This document shows, in pieces, positions 17,107 to 24,730 of a DNA stretch of 64,000 nucleotides; the first letter of the stretch is position 1; each line of letters starts with the position of its first letter. Under the pieces are notes generated by a model. The model ran no database searches and had not been told where the DNA came from. It saw nothing but the letters and a program-made list of their open reading frames with translations. The position numbers were made by a program, and so were the translations under genes. The DNA is from Candidatus Korarchaeum sp. (GTDB lineage: Archaea; Korarchaeota; Korarchaeia; Korarchaeales; Korarchaeaceae): contig JAJHQZ010000005.1 of assembly GCA_020833055.1 (NCBI GenBank), forward strand, positions 31,971-95,970, in the 5' to 3' direction.

Positions 17107-18267
17107 TTGACTCTCTTCAAGTGCCCCAAGTGCGGCGCCATATCTAGCTCCGATTGGATCTGTAAATGCGGCTTCCTAATGGAGATAGTACCTGAGAAAT
17201 TGATCTGGTCAGTCGATGAGAGGGAGCCATCTATATGGAGGTATAAAAGCCTTCTACCTCATGCAGAGAGTATAGTTAGTTTGGGAGAAGGCCTAACTGA
17301 CTTGAGGAGAGTGGATGGAGTCCTCGTCAAGGACGAGACTAAGAACCCCACTGGATCGTACGTAGACAGAGGGTCCTCCGTGATGATCAGCTCCTCTAAT
17401 TTAATTATGAGCGAGCTCGAGTACTTGCAAGACGTCACTATCTCCCTAGCATCTTACTTGATCGCTTCTGGGAGGGAAGTGAGAGTTATCATCGATCCGG
17501 AGGGAGTAGATGTTAGCGAGCTCCTCTATCTCTCTCAGTTAGATATACCGATATCTTTCAGTGCCGGGGGAGCTAGAGCCTCTTATGAGAACCCATTTAT
17601 GATAGAGGGATTCAAAACGATAGCTTATGAGCTCTACGAGTTCAAGGGTAAATTCGATGGCATAGTAATACCTTCGGAATCCGGTATCTTAGCGTACGGG
17701 GTAATCAAGGGATTCAGGGAGCTGGAGGAGATGGGGTTGATGAAAGTACCTCAGATATACTTAGTCCATTATAGTGGTATCGGAGGGGAATTCGTAGAAT
17801 TTCTGAAGTCGCTAGGAGCTAAGACCATGAGCCTAGATACTAAGGATACGATGGAGTCCCTCGTGAAGTTAGCGAGATTGGGTATATATGTGAAACCTAT
17901 CTCAGCTATGGCTTACTCAGCGGCCTCTAGACTCGGGAGTGAGTATATAGCTCTGTTAACGGGGAGCTCGAGGAGATGGAAGAACCCAAGTTCATTCACT
18001 CCCCTCACTGGACTCCAGAGGAGGATCTTAGATGTCATGGGGGACAGGGAGATGACTGCTTATCAAATATGGAGGCTCGTCGGAGGAGCTACTTTGCAAG
18101 GCGTTTATAAGGCCCTCTCAAAGCTCTCTAGGATGGGCTTAGTCTCCTCTGAGAGGAAGTTATATAAGAGGAGGATGAAGAGAGTTTACAAGCTCAGATC
18201 ATCGGGAGGAGGTGATGTAAATAGATCTGAGGGAGAAGGAGATTTTATTAAAGGAATCTTTAGTTAA
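17107..18267 (+). CDS. Threonine-synthase-like pseudoenzyme fused to winged helix
   Basis: The 386-residue protein follows the layout of the intact threonine synthase in this window: an N-terminal zinc ribbon (CPKC then CKC, residues 6-21), then the PLP-enzyme fold. The lysine that binds PLP is lost: NPTGSYVDRG has Val86 where threonine synthase has Lys in NPTGSFKDRG. The STGN loop and the GNAGN phosphate loop are also not recognisable (SESGI instead). After residue 290 comes a winged-helix domain (LQRRILDVMGDREMTAYQIW, then GVYKALSKLSRMGLVSS). It cannot be a normal PLP enzyme. I infer a DNA-binding regulator that keeps the fold as a sensor. TTG 17107 starts it 22 nt after the dehydrogenase gene. 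Confidence 0.7.
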   Translation: MTLFKCPKCGAISSSDWICKCGFLMEIVPEKLIWSVDEREPSIWRYKSLLPHAESIVSLGEGLTDLRRVDGVLVKDETKNPTGSYVDRGSSVMISSSNLIMSELEYLQDVTISLASYLIASGREVRVIIDPEGVDVSELLYLSQLDIPISFSAGGARASYENPFMIEGFKTIAYELYEFKGKFDGIVIPSESGILAYGVIKGFRELEEMGLMKVPQIYLVHYSGIGGEFVEFLKSLGAKTMSLDTKDTMESLVKLARLGIYVKPISAMAYSAASRLGSEYIALLTGSSRRWKNPSSFTPLTGLQRRILDVMGDREMTAYQIWRLVGGATLQGVYKALSKLSRMGLVSSERKLYKRRMKRVYKLRSSGGGDVNRSEGEGDFIKGIFS

Positions 18268-18286
18268 TCTAGATGAAGAAAGCTTC

Positions 18287-18862
18287 ATGAATTACTTAGA
18301 GGAACTCATCTCCTCTGGAGAGGATCCATGGAGGATAATACTCGGTCCTATGAGCGAGGCTATGAAGGAGATAGGGAGATTATTCGAGGAAGGCGAGTAC
18401 TTCATAGCGGAGATGCTGAGGGCAGCATCTATATTCAAGAAGGCTCTAGATAAGCTGGGAATAGGGGCCGAGGGGGGAGGTAGCTTAGGGACTGTCGTCA
18501 TAGGGACAGTTAAGGGGGACGTTCATGACATAGGGAAGAGTCTAGTGGCAACTATGCTGAGGGCTGCTGGCTTCAAGGTAATAGATCTTGGGGTTGATGT
18601 AGATGCTGATACATTCATAAGGGCTGTCAGGGAGCATAGAGCCGATATACTGGCAATGAGCTCCCTCTTAACGACGACCCGGGATTACGTGAGTGTCGTG
18701 ATAAGGAGGTTGGAGGAGGAGGGGTTGAGGGAGAGGGTGAAAGTGCTTATAGGGGGTCTTTCCACATCGAGAGAGTTCGCTAAATCGATAGGGGCTGATG
18801 GGTGGGCTGAAAATGCTATAGAGGCAGTTGAAGTCGCTAAAAACCTCTTGAAAGATTTATGA
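18287..18862 (+). CDS. Corrinoid (B12-binding) protein of methyltransferase type
   Basis: This protein matches methyltransferase corrinoid proteins (MtaC/MtbC/MttC-like). An N-terminal helical cap (GPMSEAMKEIGRLFEEGEYFIAEML, read in pieces) precedes the cobalamin domain with the DVHDIGK motif, whose His is the lower cobalt ligand, followed by the SSLLTTT and GGLSTS loops. ATG 18287 gives 191 residues. However, the first helix of the cap continues upstream in frame to 18221 (codons for LREKEILLKESLVNLDEESF), directly after a strong GGAGGTGAT at 18208-18216. No ATG, GTG or TTG lies in that part. Initiation at a rare codon (ATA 18221 or CTG 18227) is possible. No methyltransferase gene is adjacent. 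Confidence 0.85.
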   Translation: MNYLEELISSGEDPWRIILGPMSEAMKEIGRLFEEGEYFIAEMLRAASIFKKALDKLGIGAEGGGSLGTVVIGTVKGDVHDIGKSLVATMLRAAGFKVIDLGVDVDADTFIRAVREHRADILAMSSLLTTTRDYVSVVIRRLEEEGLRERVKVLIGGLSTSREFAKSIGADGWAENAIEAVEVAKNLLKDL

Positions 18863-18900
18863 AGAGATCCCCCTATTCTCTTAGCTCACTATCTCGGGAG

Positions 18901-19974
18901 CTAAAGAGTGAGATCAGGGGACTTGAGCTTTAGAGGAATTAGTGCGATGAAGTAGAGGAGGGAGAGGAGGGGTATCGCGTAGTTAAGGAAGTCCATGATG
19001 AGGGAGTATGCTACATAGAATATGGCGTGCGATAAAGAGCTCGCCGCTATGGGGAGGGATATAGATAGGCCCCTAGGACTTCCAGTGAGCTCAGTAGCTA
19101 GTTTGTTCCTGGAGGAGTAATAGAGAGGCTGGATCGGAATGAGGAGGAGGGATACTAGGAACATTCCATCTTCAAGGAGTGTGGAGAGGGCTAAGTGTAC
19201 TAAGAGGAGTACGCTCGAGCAGAGGAATGATATGATCCCACTCAATCTATCGACTAATTTCCCTATCAATGGCCCAAGTATTATATCTAATAACATCGAT
19301 ATAGAGAGCAGCAATCCAATTACTGAGCTAGATCTCCCGAAAAATTCATAGAGTTTTATCTCTATTAAGGTGTATGTGAGCGGTGTTACGAAGCCCTCTA
19401 AGATCAGGATGGGCGTGAGGAGGCCGATGATACTTGAGTCCAGCTCCAATTTCACGACGCTCTCCTCTCCACTAATACCATTGGGAGCTATCAATGAGGA
19501 GATTAAGCATATTATAGAGGATATAAGCAGCAGATTCTCAATACTCAGATTATTAATGAGTACTCCGCCTATGATGAGTCCTAATATAATCCCGAGCCCT
19601 GAGATAGTATAGTAAGTCCCGGATGCCTCGCCTTCCTCCATCTCGCTGAAGAGGGATTCCAATATCAATGGCTCATAGCATGATAAGAGGCTTAGGAGGC
19701 CTATCGTGAGGAAGTGATTAGTATTATTGAGAGCGGAGTACAGTAGGAGAGATGAGGGAAGGGCTATCGATATCGAGATGAACCTCCTGTATCTGATGAG
19801 GCTGAAGATAAGGGTCCCGAGGAAATTAACTATCGCTCCTAAGCTTATAGCGAGGAAATAACCATCCATACCATAGAGATCGTAGATCTCCAGCATCAGG
19901 TAGATATAACTCAGGCCCCAAGCTAGATCGAGCGAGAACGTCATGACTAGGAAGCGTATGTTCTCCATAGTCAT
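18901..19974 (-). CDS. MFS-type membrane transporter
   Basis: This 357-residue protein has about 10 to 12 hydrophobic helices and a loop PLIGKLVDRLSG near residue 240, which resembles the conserved D-R loop of major facilitator proteins between helices 2 and 3 or 8 and 9. An acidic central loop (around residues 165-175) divides two halves. It should be a secondary transporter of the cytoplasmic membrane with unknown substrate. The gene stands alone between the corrinoid gene (convergent) and the peroxiredoxin gene (same strand, 160 nt away). Confidence 0.6.
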   Translation of the reverse strand: MTMENIRFLVMTFSLDLAWGLSYIYLMLEIYDLYGMDGYFLAISLGAIVNFLGTLIFSLIRYRRFISISIALPSSLLLYSALNNTNHFLTIGLLSLLSCYEPLILESLFSEMEEGEASGTYYTISGLGIILGLIIGGVLINNLSIENLLLISSIICLISSLIAPNGISGEESVVKLELDSSIIGLLTPILILEGFVTPLTYTLIEIKLYEFFGRSSSVIGLLLSISMLLDIILGPLIGKLVDRLSGIISFLCSSVLLLVHLALSTLLEDGMFLVSLLLIPIQPLYYSSRNKLATELTGSPRGLSISLPIAASSLSHAIFYVAYSLIMDFLNYAIPLLSLLYFIALIPLKLKSPDLTL

Positions 19975-20135
19975 TTACAACCCCCCGGGTAAGAATTTTC
20001 TCGATAAATGATTGTGAGGAACTATCCTAATTTATGAGGCGATTGTGTGACAATAAACTTACTATATGGACGCAGTACTCCCAAAAAAGAGAGGTTAATT
20101 GTAAATATAAACTTTTCGCTATAGAGAGGGGAGGC

Positions 20136-20813
20136 TCAGACCTTCTTATAGCAGAACCACCAATCGTAGCACTCTATCTCCTTCGCCTTAGCGAGCTCTA
20201 TCCTCTGCTTCGCAGTCTCGACATCACTTGCGGGTCTTACTATCACTTTATCTCCTATTAACTCATTGTTCGGCCAGTTCGCGGGTGTGGCGACTTCGTA
20301 CTTATCGGATGTCTGCAGAGCCTTCAAGGCCCTCAAGATCTCATCTATGTTCCTCCCTATCTCCTGCGGGTAGTAGAGTATCAGCCTTATGAACCCATGG
20401 GGATCCACTATGAAGACAGCTCTCACGGTATTGGTCCCCTTACTCGGATGTATCAATCCCAGCTTTCCAGCAACTCTGCCAAGGTCGTCCGCGATCACTG
20501 GGAACTCTATCTTAACCCCTAGTTTCTCCTCTATCCATTCAACCCATTTTATGTGACTGAATACCTGATCTATACTGAGCCCTATGAGCTCGGCATTGAG
20601 CTTCCTGAACTCATCATACCTCTTCTGGAAGGCAACGAACTCCGTAGTGCATACAGGTGTGAAATCAGCTGGATGGCTGAACAAGATGAACCACTTGCCC
20701 TTGTAATGATCTGGTAGCTTGAAGGATCCGTGCGTAGTCTTGACCTCGATCTCCGGGAACTTCTCCCCCAACAGCGGGATCCTCCCCTCCTCCATGATCT
20801 CACTGCTAATCAT
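20136..20813 (-). CDS. Peroxiredoxin, Prx6-type archaeal thiol peroxidase
   Basis: The protein reduces peroxides. The peroxidatic Cys lies in [10 protein letters not shown] (residue 55 from the first ATG), and the C-terminus has two cysteines in ECYDWWFC, spaced six apart as in the Aeropyrum thioredoxin peroxidase (Cys50, Cys207, Cys213). The long C-terminal arm and 219-225 residue size fit that archaeal Prx6 group, which form large rings. The first ATG is 20813; a TATA-like CTTTTTAAAG at about 20829-20838 suggests transcription starting near 20807, so ATG 20795 (starting [10 protein letters not shown]) may be the real start. The thioredoxin reductase in this window could supply electrons. 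Confidence 0.93.
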   Translation of the reverse strand: MISSEIMEEGRIPLLGEKFPEIEVKTTHGSFKLPDHYKGKWFILFSHPADFTPVCTTEFVAFQKRYDEFRKLNAELIGLSIDQVFSHIKWVEWIEEKLGVKIEFPVIADDLGRVAGKLGLIHPSKGTNTVRAVFIVDPHGFIRLILYYPQEIGRNIDEILRALKALQTSDKYEVATPANWPNNELIGDKVIVRPASDVETAKQRIELAKAKEIECYDWWFCYKKV

Positions 20814-20929
20814 TGAGTTAGTACTTTAAAAAGATTTCGTTCACAAAAAGAACCATTGGGAGCGAGATATATATTGTACAAGTGGCTTCATCAGTTGAAT
20901 AACTTCATTTTTTGAGACATTTATCTAAA

Positions 20930-20954
20930 ATTAATTGTAATATATTCAATTAAT
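20930..20954. promoter_or_regulatory. Inverted repeat between peroxiredoxin and ABC operon
   Basis: ATTAATTG at 20930-20937 and CAATTAAT at 20947-20954 form a perfect 8-bp inverted repeat with a 9-nt spacer in the divergent intergenic region. It lies about 50 nt before the probable TATA box of the ABC transporter operon (CCTATAAAG, 21000-21008). A regulator site is possible, but the region is AT-rich. Confidence 0.35.
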
Positions 20955-21059
20955 CGATACAATTATTGAAGTGATGGAGGGGAAACTGAGGATCGTATAC
21001 CTATAAAGTCCCTTGAGTTACCCCAGGGGATTCGTATAACCTCGGACAACCTCGTTGAA

Positions 21060-22571
21060 ATGGTTAATATAACGAAGAGATTCCACGACGTAGTAGCGAA
21101 TAATAGAGTTCATTTCGATCTTAGGGGAGGAGAAATACATGCTTTGTTAGGAGAAAACGGGGCCGGTAAGACGACGCTGATGAATATACTCTACGGATTA
21201 TATCGCCCCGATGAAGGCGAGATTTACGTGAGGGGTAAGAGAGTCAATATAAGAAGCCCGAGGGATGCAATAAGGTTAGGCATAGGTATGGTTCATCAAC
21301 ACTTCCTCTTCGTCGAGGACCAGACCGTCGCTGAGAATCTAGCGCTTAGTTGCTCTAGAAGTTTCATAAATCCAGTGAAGGATTTGGAGGAGGGATTGAA
21401 GTATATAGAGGGGTACGGGATAAAGTTAGATCTGGGATCGTACATATGGCAGCTCTCACTGGGAGAGCAACAGAAGGTTGAGATAGCCAAGATATTGCTC
21501 TCAGGAGCTGATATAATAATATTGGACGAACCCACATCAGTCCTCACACCGAGGGAAGTGAGCGAGCTCTTCGAATGTTTGAAAAAGATGAAATCGGATG
21601 GTAAAGGCATTATCTTCATAACTCATAAGCTCAATGAGGTCTTCTCAATAGCAGATAGAGTCACCGTGATGAGGAACGGTAGTGTTGTCGCTACTCTACC
21701 GATAGAGAGAGCAACTAAGGAGGAACTAGCTAAAATGATGGTAGGGAGGGAGATATCATTCGGATCTACGAGGTCCGAAGCAGTTAAGGGAGATCTCGTG
21801 CTTGAAGTAAAGGAGCTTTCCGTTATTGGTGATAGGGGAAGGGAGAGCGTTAAAGGAGTGTCCTTCAATATTAGGAGCGGTGAGATATTCGGAATAGGGG
21901 GAGTCTCTGGGAACGGTCAGAGCGAGTTAGTAGAGTCTATAGTCGGATTGAGGAAAGTTAGGAAGGGTAAGATATTATTTATGGGAAGGGATATCACGAA
22001 TAAGTCCCCTAGGGAGATCTCTGAGCTCGGAGTAGCTTATATACCGGAAGATAGGGTGAAGTTCGGGATAGTTCATAGCATGAGTGTAGCGGAGAACGCT
22101 GTACTCAAGAGATATCATAAGGAGCCCTTCAGCTCGAGGAGGATCTTGAAGTATGAGAGGATAATTGAATTCGCTGAGAATTTAGTTGAGGAATTCGGTA
22201 TAATGACACCTTCAGTCCATACACCAGCTAAAAACCTCTCAGGAGGGAATATACAGAGGCTCGTGGCTGGGAGGGAACTCTCTGGGGAGCCTAGGCTAAT
22301 AGTAGCTTCTAATCCGACTCATGGCCTCGATATATCTGCAACTGAGTATATAAGGAATCTCCTCATCGCTCACAGGGATAATGGGTCAGCTATATTACTC
22401 GTATCGACAGATCTAGAAGAGCTCCTAGAACTGAGCGATAGAGTGGCTATAATGTTTGATGGGAGGTTCTCCGGTATCTTTAAGCCAGGGGAGATCTCAT
22501 CAGAGGAACTGGGCCTTATGATGTCGGGGGGAATGTCCCTTGAAGTTGGTCAAGAGGGTCGAGGTCTCTAA
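21060..22571 (+). CDS. BMP-type ABC importer, double ATPase subunit
   Basis: The 503-residue protein has two ABC ATPase domains. The first has GENGAGKTTLM (about residues 31-41), the signature LSLGEQQK and Walker B IIILDEPTSVL. The second has GGVSGNGQSELVE in place of a strict Walker A, LSGGNIQ as its signature and a degenerate Walker B (LIVASNPTHGLD), as is normal for importers of simple sugars and nucleosides. It overlaps the first permease by 32 nt. ATG 21060 is the only usual start in frame; TATA-like CCTATAAAG at 21000 lies upstream. The partner binding protein at 24731 is of the BMP family, so nucleosides or related compounds are likely cargo. Confidence 0.92.
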   Translation: MVNITKRFHDVVANNRVHFDLRGGEIHALLGENGAGKTTLMNILYGLYRPDEGEIYVRGKRVNIRSPRDAIRLGIGMVHQHFLFVEDQTVAENLALSCSRSFINPVKDLEEGLKYIEGYGIKLDLGSYIWQLSLGEQQKVEIAKILLSGADIIILDEPTSVLTPREVSELFECLKKMKSDGKGIIFITHKLNEVFSIADRVTVMRNGSVVATLPIERATKEELAKMMVGREISFGSTRSEAVKGDLVLEVKELSVIGDRGRESVKGVSFNIRSGEIFGIGGVSGNGQSELVESIVGLRKVRKGKILFMGRDITNKSPREISELGVAYIPEDRVKFGIVHSMSVAENAVLKRYHKEPFSSRRILKYERIIEFAENLVEEFGIMTPSVHTPAKNLSGGNIQRLVAGRELSGEPRLIVASNPTHGLDISATEYIRNLLIAHRDNGSAILLVSTDLEELLELSDRVAIMFDGRFSGIFKPGEISSEELGLMMSGGMSLEVGQEGRGL

Positions 22572-23604
22572 GAAGCTTTTAATAACTGTGAGGATCTGTT
22601 CTATAGCTATTGCCTTGATATTATCTTCCATACTCCTCTTAATGCAGGGGATCGATCCATATTACTTCTTCTCCGGTCTTCTGTCCAATGTCTTCGGGAC
22701 AAGGGTGGGCCTGACAGAGTCAATAGTCAGGATGATACCCCTACTCCTCATAAGCTCAGGGCTATCTCTATCGTTTAAGGCGGGTTTCTGGAATATAGGA
22801 GCTGAGGGGCAGCTATTAGCAGGAGCTATGCTCGGCTACCTGGTGGCATCGAACTTAGATTTCCCGAGTTGTATTCAAATCCCCCTTCTCTTCATCTCAG
22901 GCTGTCTCGCTGGAGCAGCATGGGGGATCATTCCAGCTCTCCTTAAAGCTAAGCTCAATATGAATGATGTAATATCGACGCTCATGCTCTACTACGTGAT
23001 CTACTGGGTCTTCCAGCACATGATACATGGTCCATGGAAGGCTGTAGAGACAGTAGGTGAGTTAACTTACGGGGGATTCGCTCATACGAGAGTGATACCA
23101 GCTAACTCCCAGCTACCGGTTATAGAGGGGACTAGGATACATTGGCCTACCCTTCTCATAGCCCTGGCCTCAGCTTTCCTTATCTATTTCCTCCTAAAAC
23201 GGACGACTTGGGGCTTCGAGATAAGGGCGATAGGAGATAATCCAGAGGCTAGCAGAGCGGCTGGGATAAGTAGCACCAAGGTCTTGATAATAGTAGCAAT
23301 AATAAGCGGGGGCCTCTCCGGAATAGCGGGAATAGGAGAGCTTTGCGGAATCCAAAAGAGGTTCACTCCGGAGTTCCTCTCAGGTTACGGTTTCTCCGCA
23401 ATAATAACTGCTTGGTTAAGTGGGACTAATCCTCTCAGCTTGATAATAGCTAATTTCCTTTATGGAGGTCTCTTAGTAGGCGGGAATTATGCCATGATAT
23501 CTTACAAGCTCCCCATAGGGTTCATAAACATGTTCAATGGGACTATATTACTATCAGTCCTAGCTGGCGATTTCATGGTGAGATATGAGCTCAGGAGGGA
23601 TTGA
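22540..23604 (+). CDS. BMP-type ABC importer, first permease
   Basis: The 354-residue membrane protein has about 9 or 10 helices and matches the larger permease of BMP-linked nucleoside/sugar importers. Family blocks include SFKAGFWNIGAEGQL near residue 78 and IRAIGDNPEASRAAGIS near 228, the cytoplasmic coupling loop for the ATPase. TTG 22540 gives a 32-nt overlap with the ATPase gene. The second permease starts right after its stop codon. Confidence 0.9.
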   Translation: MKLVKRVEVSKKLLITVRICSIAIALILSSILLLMQGIDPYYFFSGLLSNVFGTRVGLTESIVRMIPLLLISSGLSLSFKAGFWNIGAEGQLLAGAMLGYLVASNLDFPSCIQIPLLFISGCLAGAAWGIIPALLKAKLNMNDVISTLMLYYVIYWVFQHMIHGPWKAVETVGELTYGGFAHTRVIPANSQLPVIEGTRIHWPTLLIALASAFLIYFLLKRTTWGFEIRAIGDNPEASRAAGISSTKVLIIVAIISGGLSGIAGIGELCGIQKRFTPEFLSGYGFSAIITAWLSGTNPLSLIIANFLYGGLLVGGNYAMISYKLPIGFINMFNGTILLSVLAGDFMVRYELRRD

Positions 23605-23605
23605 G

Positions 23606-24532
23606 ATGGAGTTAGTAATAATAGAGAACATACTCTGGATAGGATTCAGGTCAGCTGTTCCCCTCCTTCTAGCGACCCTCGGAGAGATATACGCTGAAAG
23701 GTCCGGAGTACTAAACTTAGGTGTGGAGGGGATGATGGCCTTAGGAGCTGCTTCCTCCTTCATAGTGACGATCCAAACTGGGAGCCAGCTGTTGGGTATA
23801 CTGTCTGGTCTCTCAGCTGCTATGTCACTCGCTCTAATACACTGTTTTATCAGCATAACTCTGAAGTCCAATCAGGTAGTTTCTGGATTAGCTCTCTCTA
23901 TGCTAGGTCTCGGAATAAGCAGCCTTATCGGGAGGAAATACATCGGAGCTCAATTACCACCTGAAGCCAGGTTACTTCCTAAGCCCCTCGATCCTCTCTC
24001 TAAGCTCCCTCTGATCGGCAAGCCTCTATTCGATCAAGACCCGATGTTTTATATGAGCCTCTTACTCACAGCGCTCCTCTGGTTCATACTCTTCCGCACG
24101 AGATACGGCATCATAGTGAGATCAGCCGGGGGAAATCCTGCAGCTGTCGATGCTGCCGGTATATCGGTAACGAGAGTGAGGTATGCTTCAACGATACTGG
24201 GAGGCGCATTATCAGGGCTAGCTGGGGCTTATCTCTCGATATCGTACAATCCAGTCTGGATAGAGAACATAACAGCCGGCAGGGGGTGGATAGCCATAGC
24301 TCTCGTCATATTCTCCCTCTGGGATCCAGCTAAAGCTTTACTGACATCATTCTTATTCGGATCAATAGAGGCATCTAGCTACACTCTACAGGCCTTAGGT
24401 TACAGCCAATGGCTCCTGAGCGCTTTACCATATCTCATGACTCTCATAATATTGATGATAGGGTCCTCTAGTAAGTTCAGGAGGAGGATGGGGGCACCTC
24501 GCTACCTGGGGGTCCCGTATGAGAGGGAGTGA
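23606..24532 (+). CDS. BMP-type ABC importer, second permease
   Basis: The 308-residue membrane protein is the smaller permease of the same importer. It shows YAERSGVLNLGVEGMM near residue 28 and RSAGGNPAAVDAAGIS near 180, both typical for this subunit. ATG 23606 is chosen because AGGAGGGATTGAG precedes it just after the first permease's TGA; the frame is also open from ATG 23585, which would add seven residues. It ends 3 nt before a GC-rich double hairpin. Confidence 0.9.
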   Translation: MELVIIENILWIGFRSAVPLLLATLGEIYAERSGVLNLGVEGMMALGAASSFIVTIQTGSQLLGILSGLSAAMSLALIHCFISITLKSNQVVSGLALSMLGLGISSLIGRKYIGAQLPPEARLLPKPLDPLSKLPLIGKPLFDQDPMFYMSLLLTALLWFILFRTRYGIIVRSAGGNPAAVDAAGISVTRVRYASTILGGALSGLAGAYLSISYNPVWIENITAGRGWIAIALVIFSLWDPAKALLTSFLFGSIEASSYTLQALGYSQWLLSALPYLMTLIILMIGSSSKFRRRMGAPRYLGVPYERE

Positions 24533-24535
24533 GAT

Positions 24536-24600
24536 GGGGAGGCCAACCCCCCATGAGGCTTGAAAAGCCCGGCCTCCCCAGGCCGCCGCCCACGGCGGCC
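24536..24600 (+). terminator. GC-rich double hairpin after permease gene
   Basis: GGGGAGGCC (24536-24544) pairs with GGCCTCCCC (24571-24579), enclosing an inner 5-bp hairpin (GGCTT/AAGCC, 24557-24569). One base later GGCCGCCG (24581-24588) pairs with CGGCGGCC (24593-24600) around a 4-nt loop. Both stems are perfect. The position, between the permeases and the independently promoted binding-protein gene, suggests a terminator, an mRNA 3'-end stabiliser or a separate structured RNA. No U-tract follows directly, so a bacterial-style terminator is unlikely. Confidence 0.5.
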
Positions 24601-24730
24601 TACCGACTTAGAATTTCATCCTTAAAAATCTTTCGTTCGCTCAGCTGGAAGTAGTGCCCCAGTTGAAAGTATAGCAAAATTCTTATAATATGGTGTTTCG
24701 GCGTGACATAGCCCCCCATGAGGTGATCTC

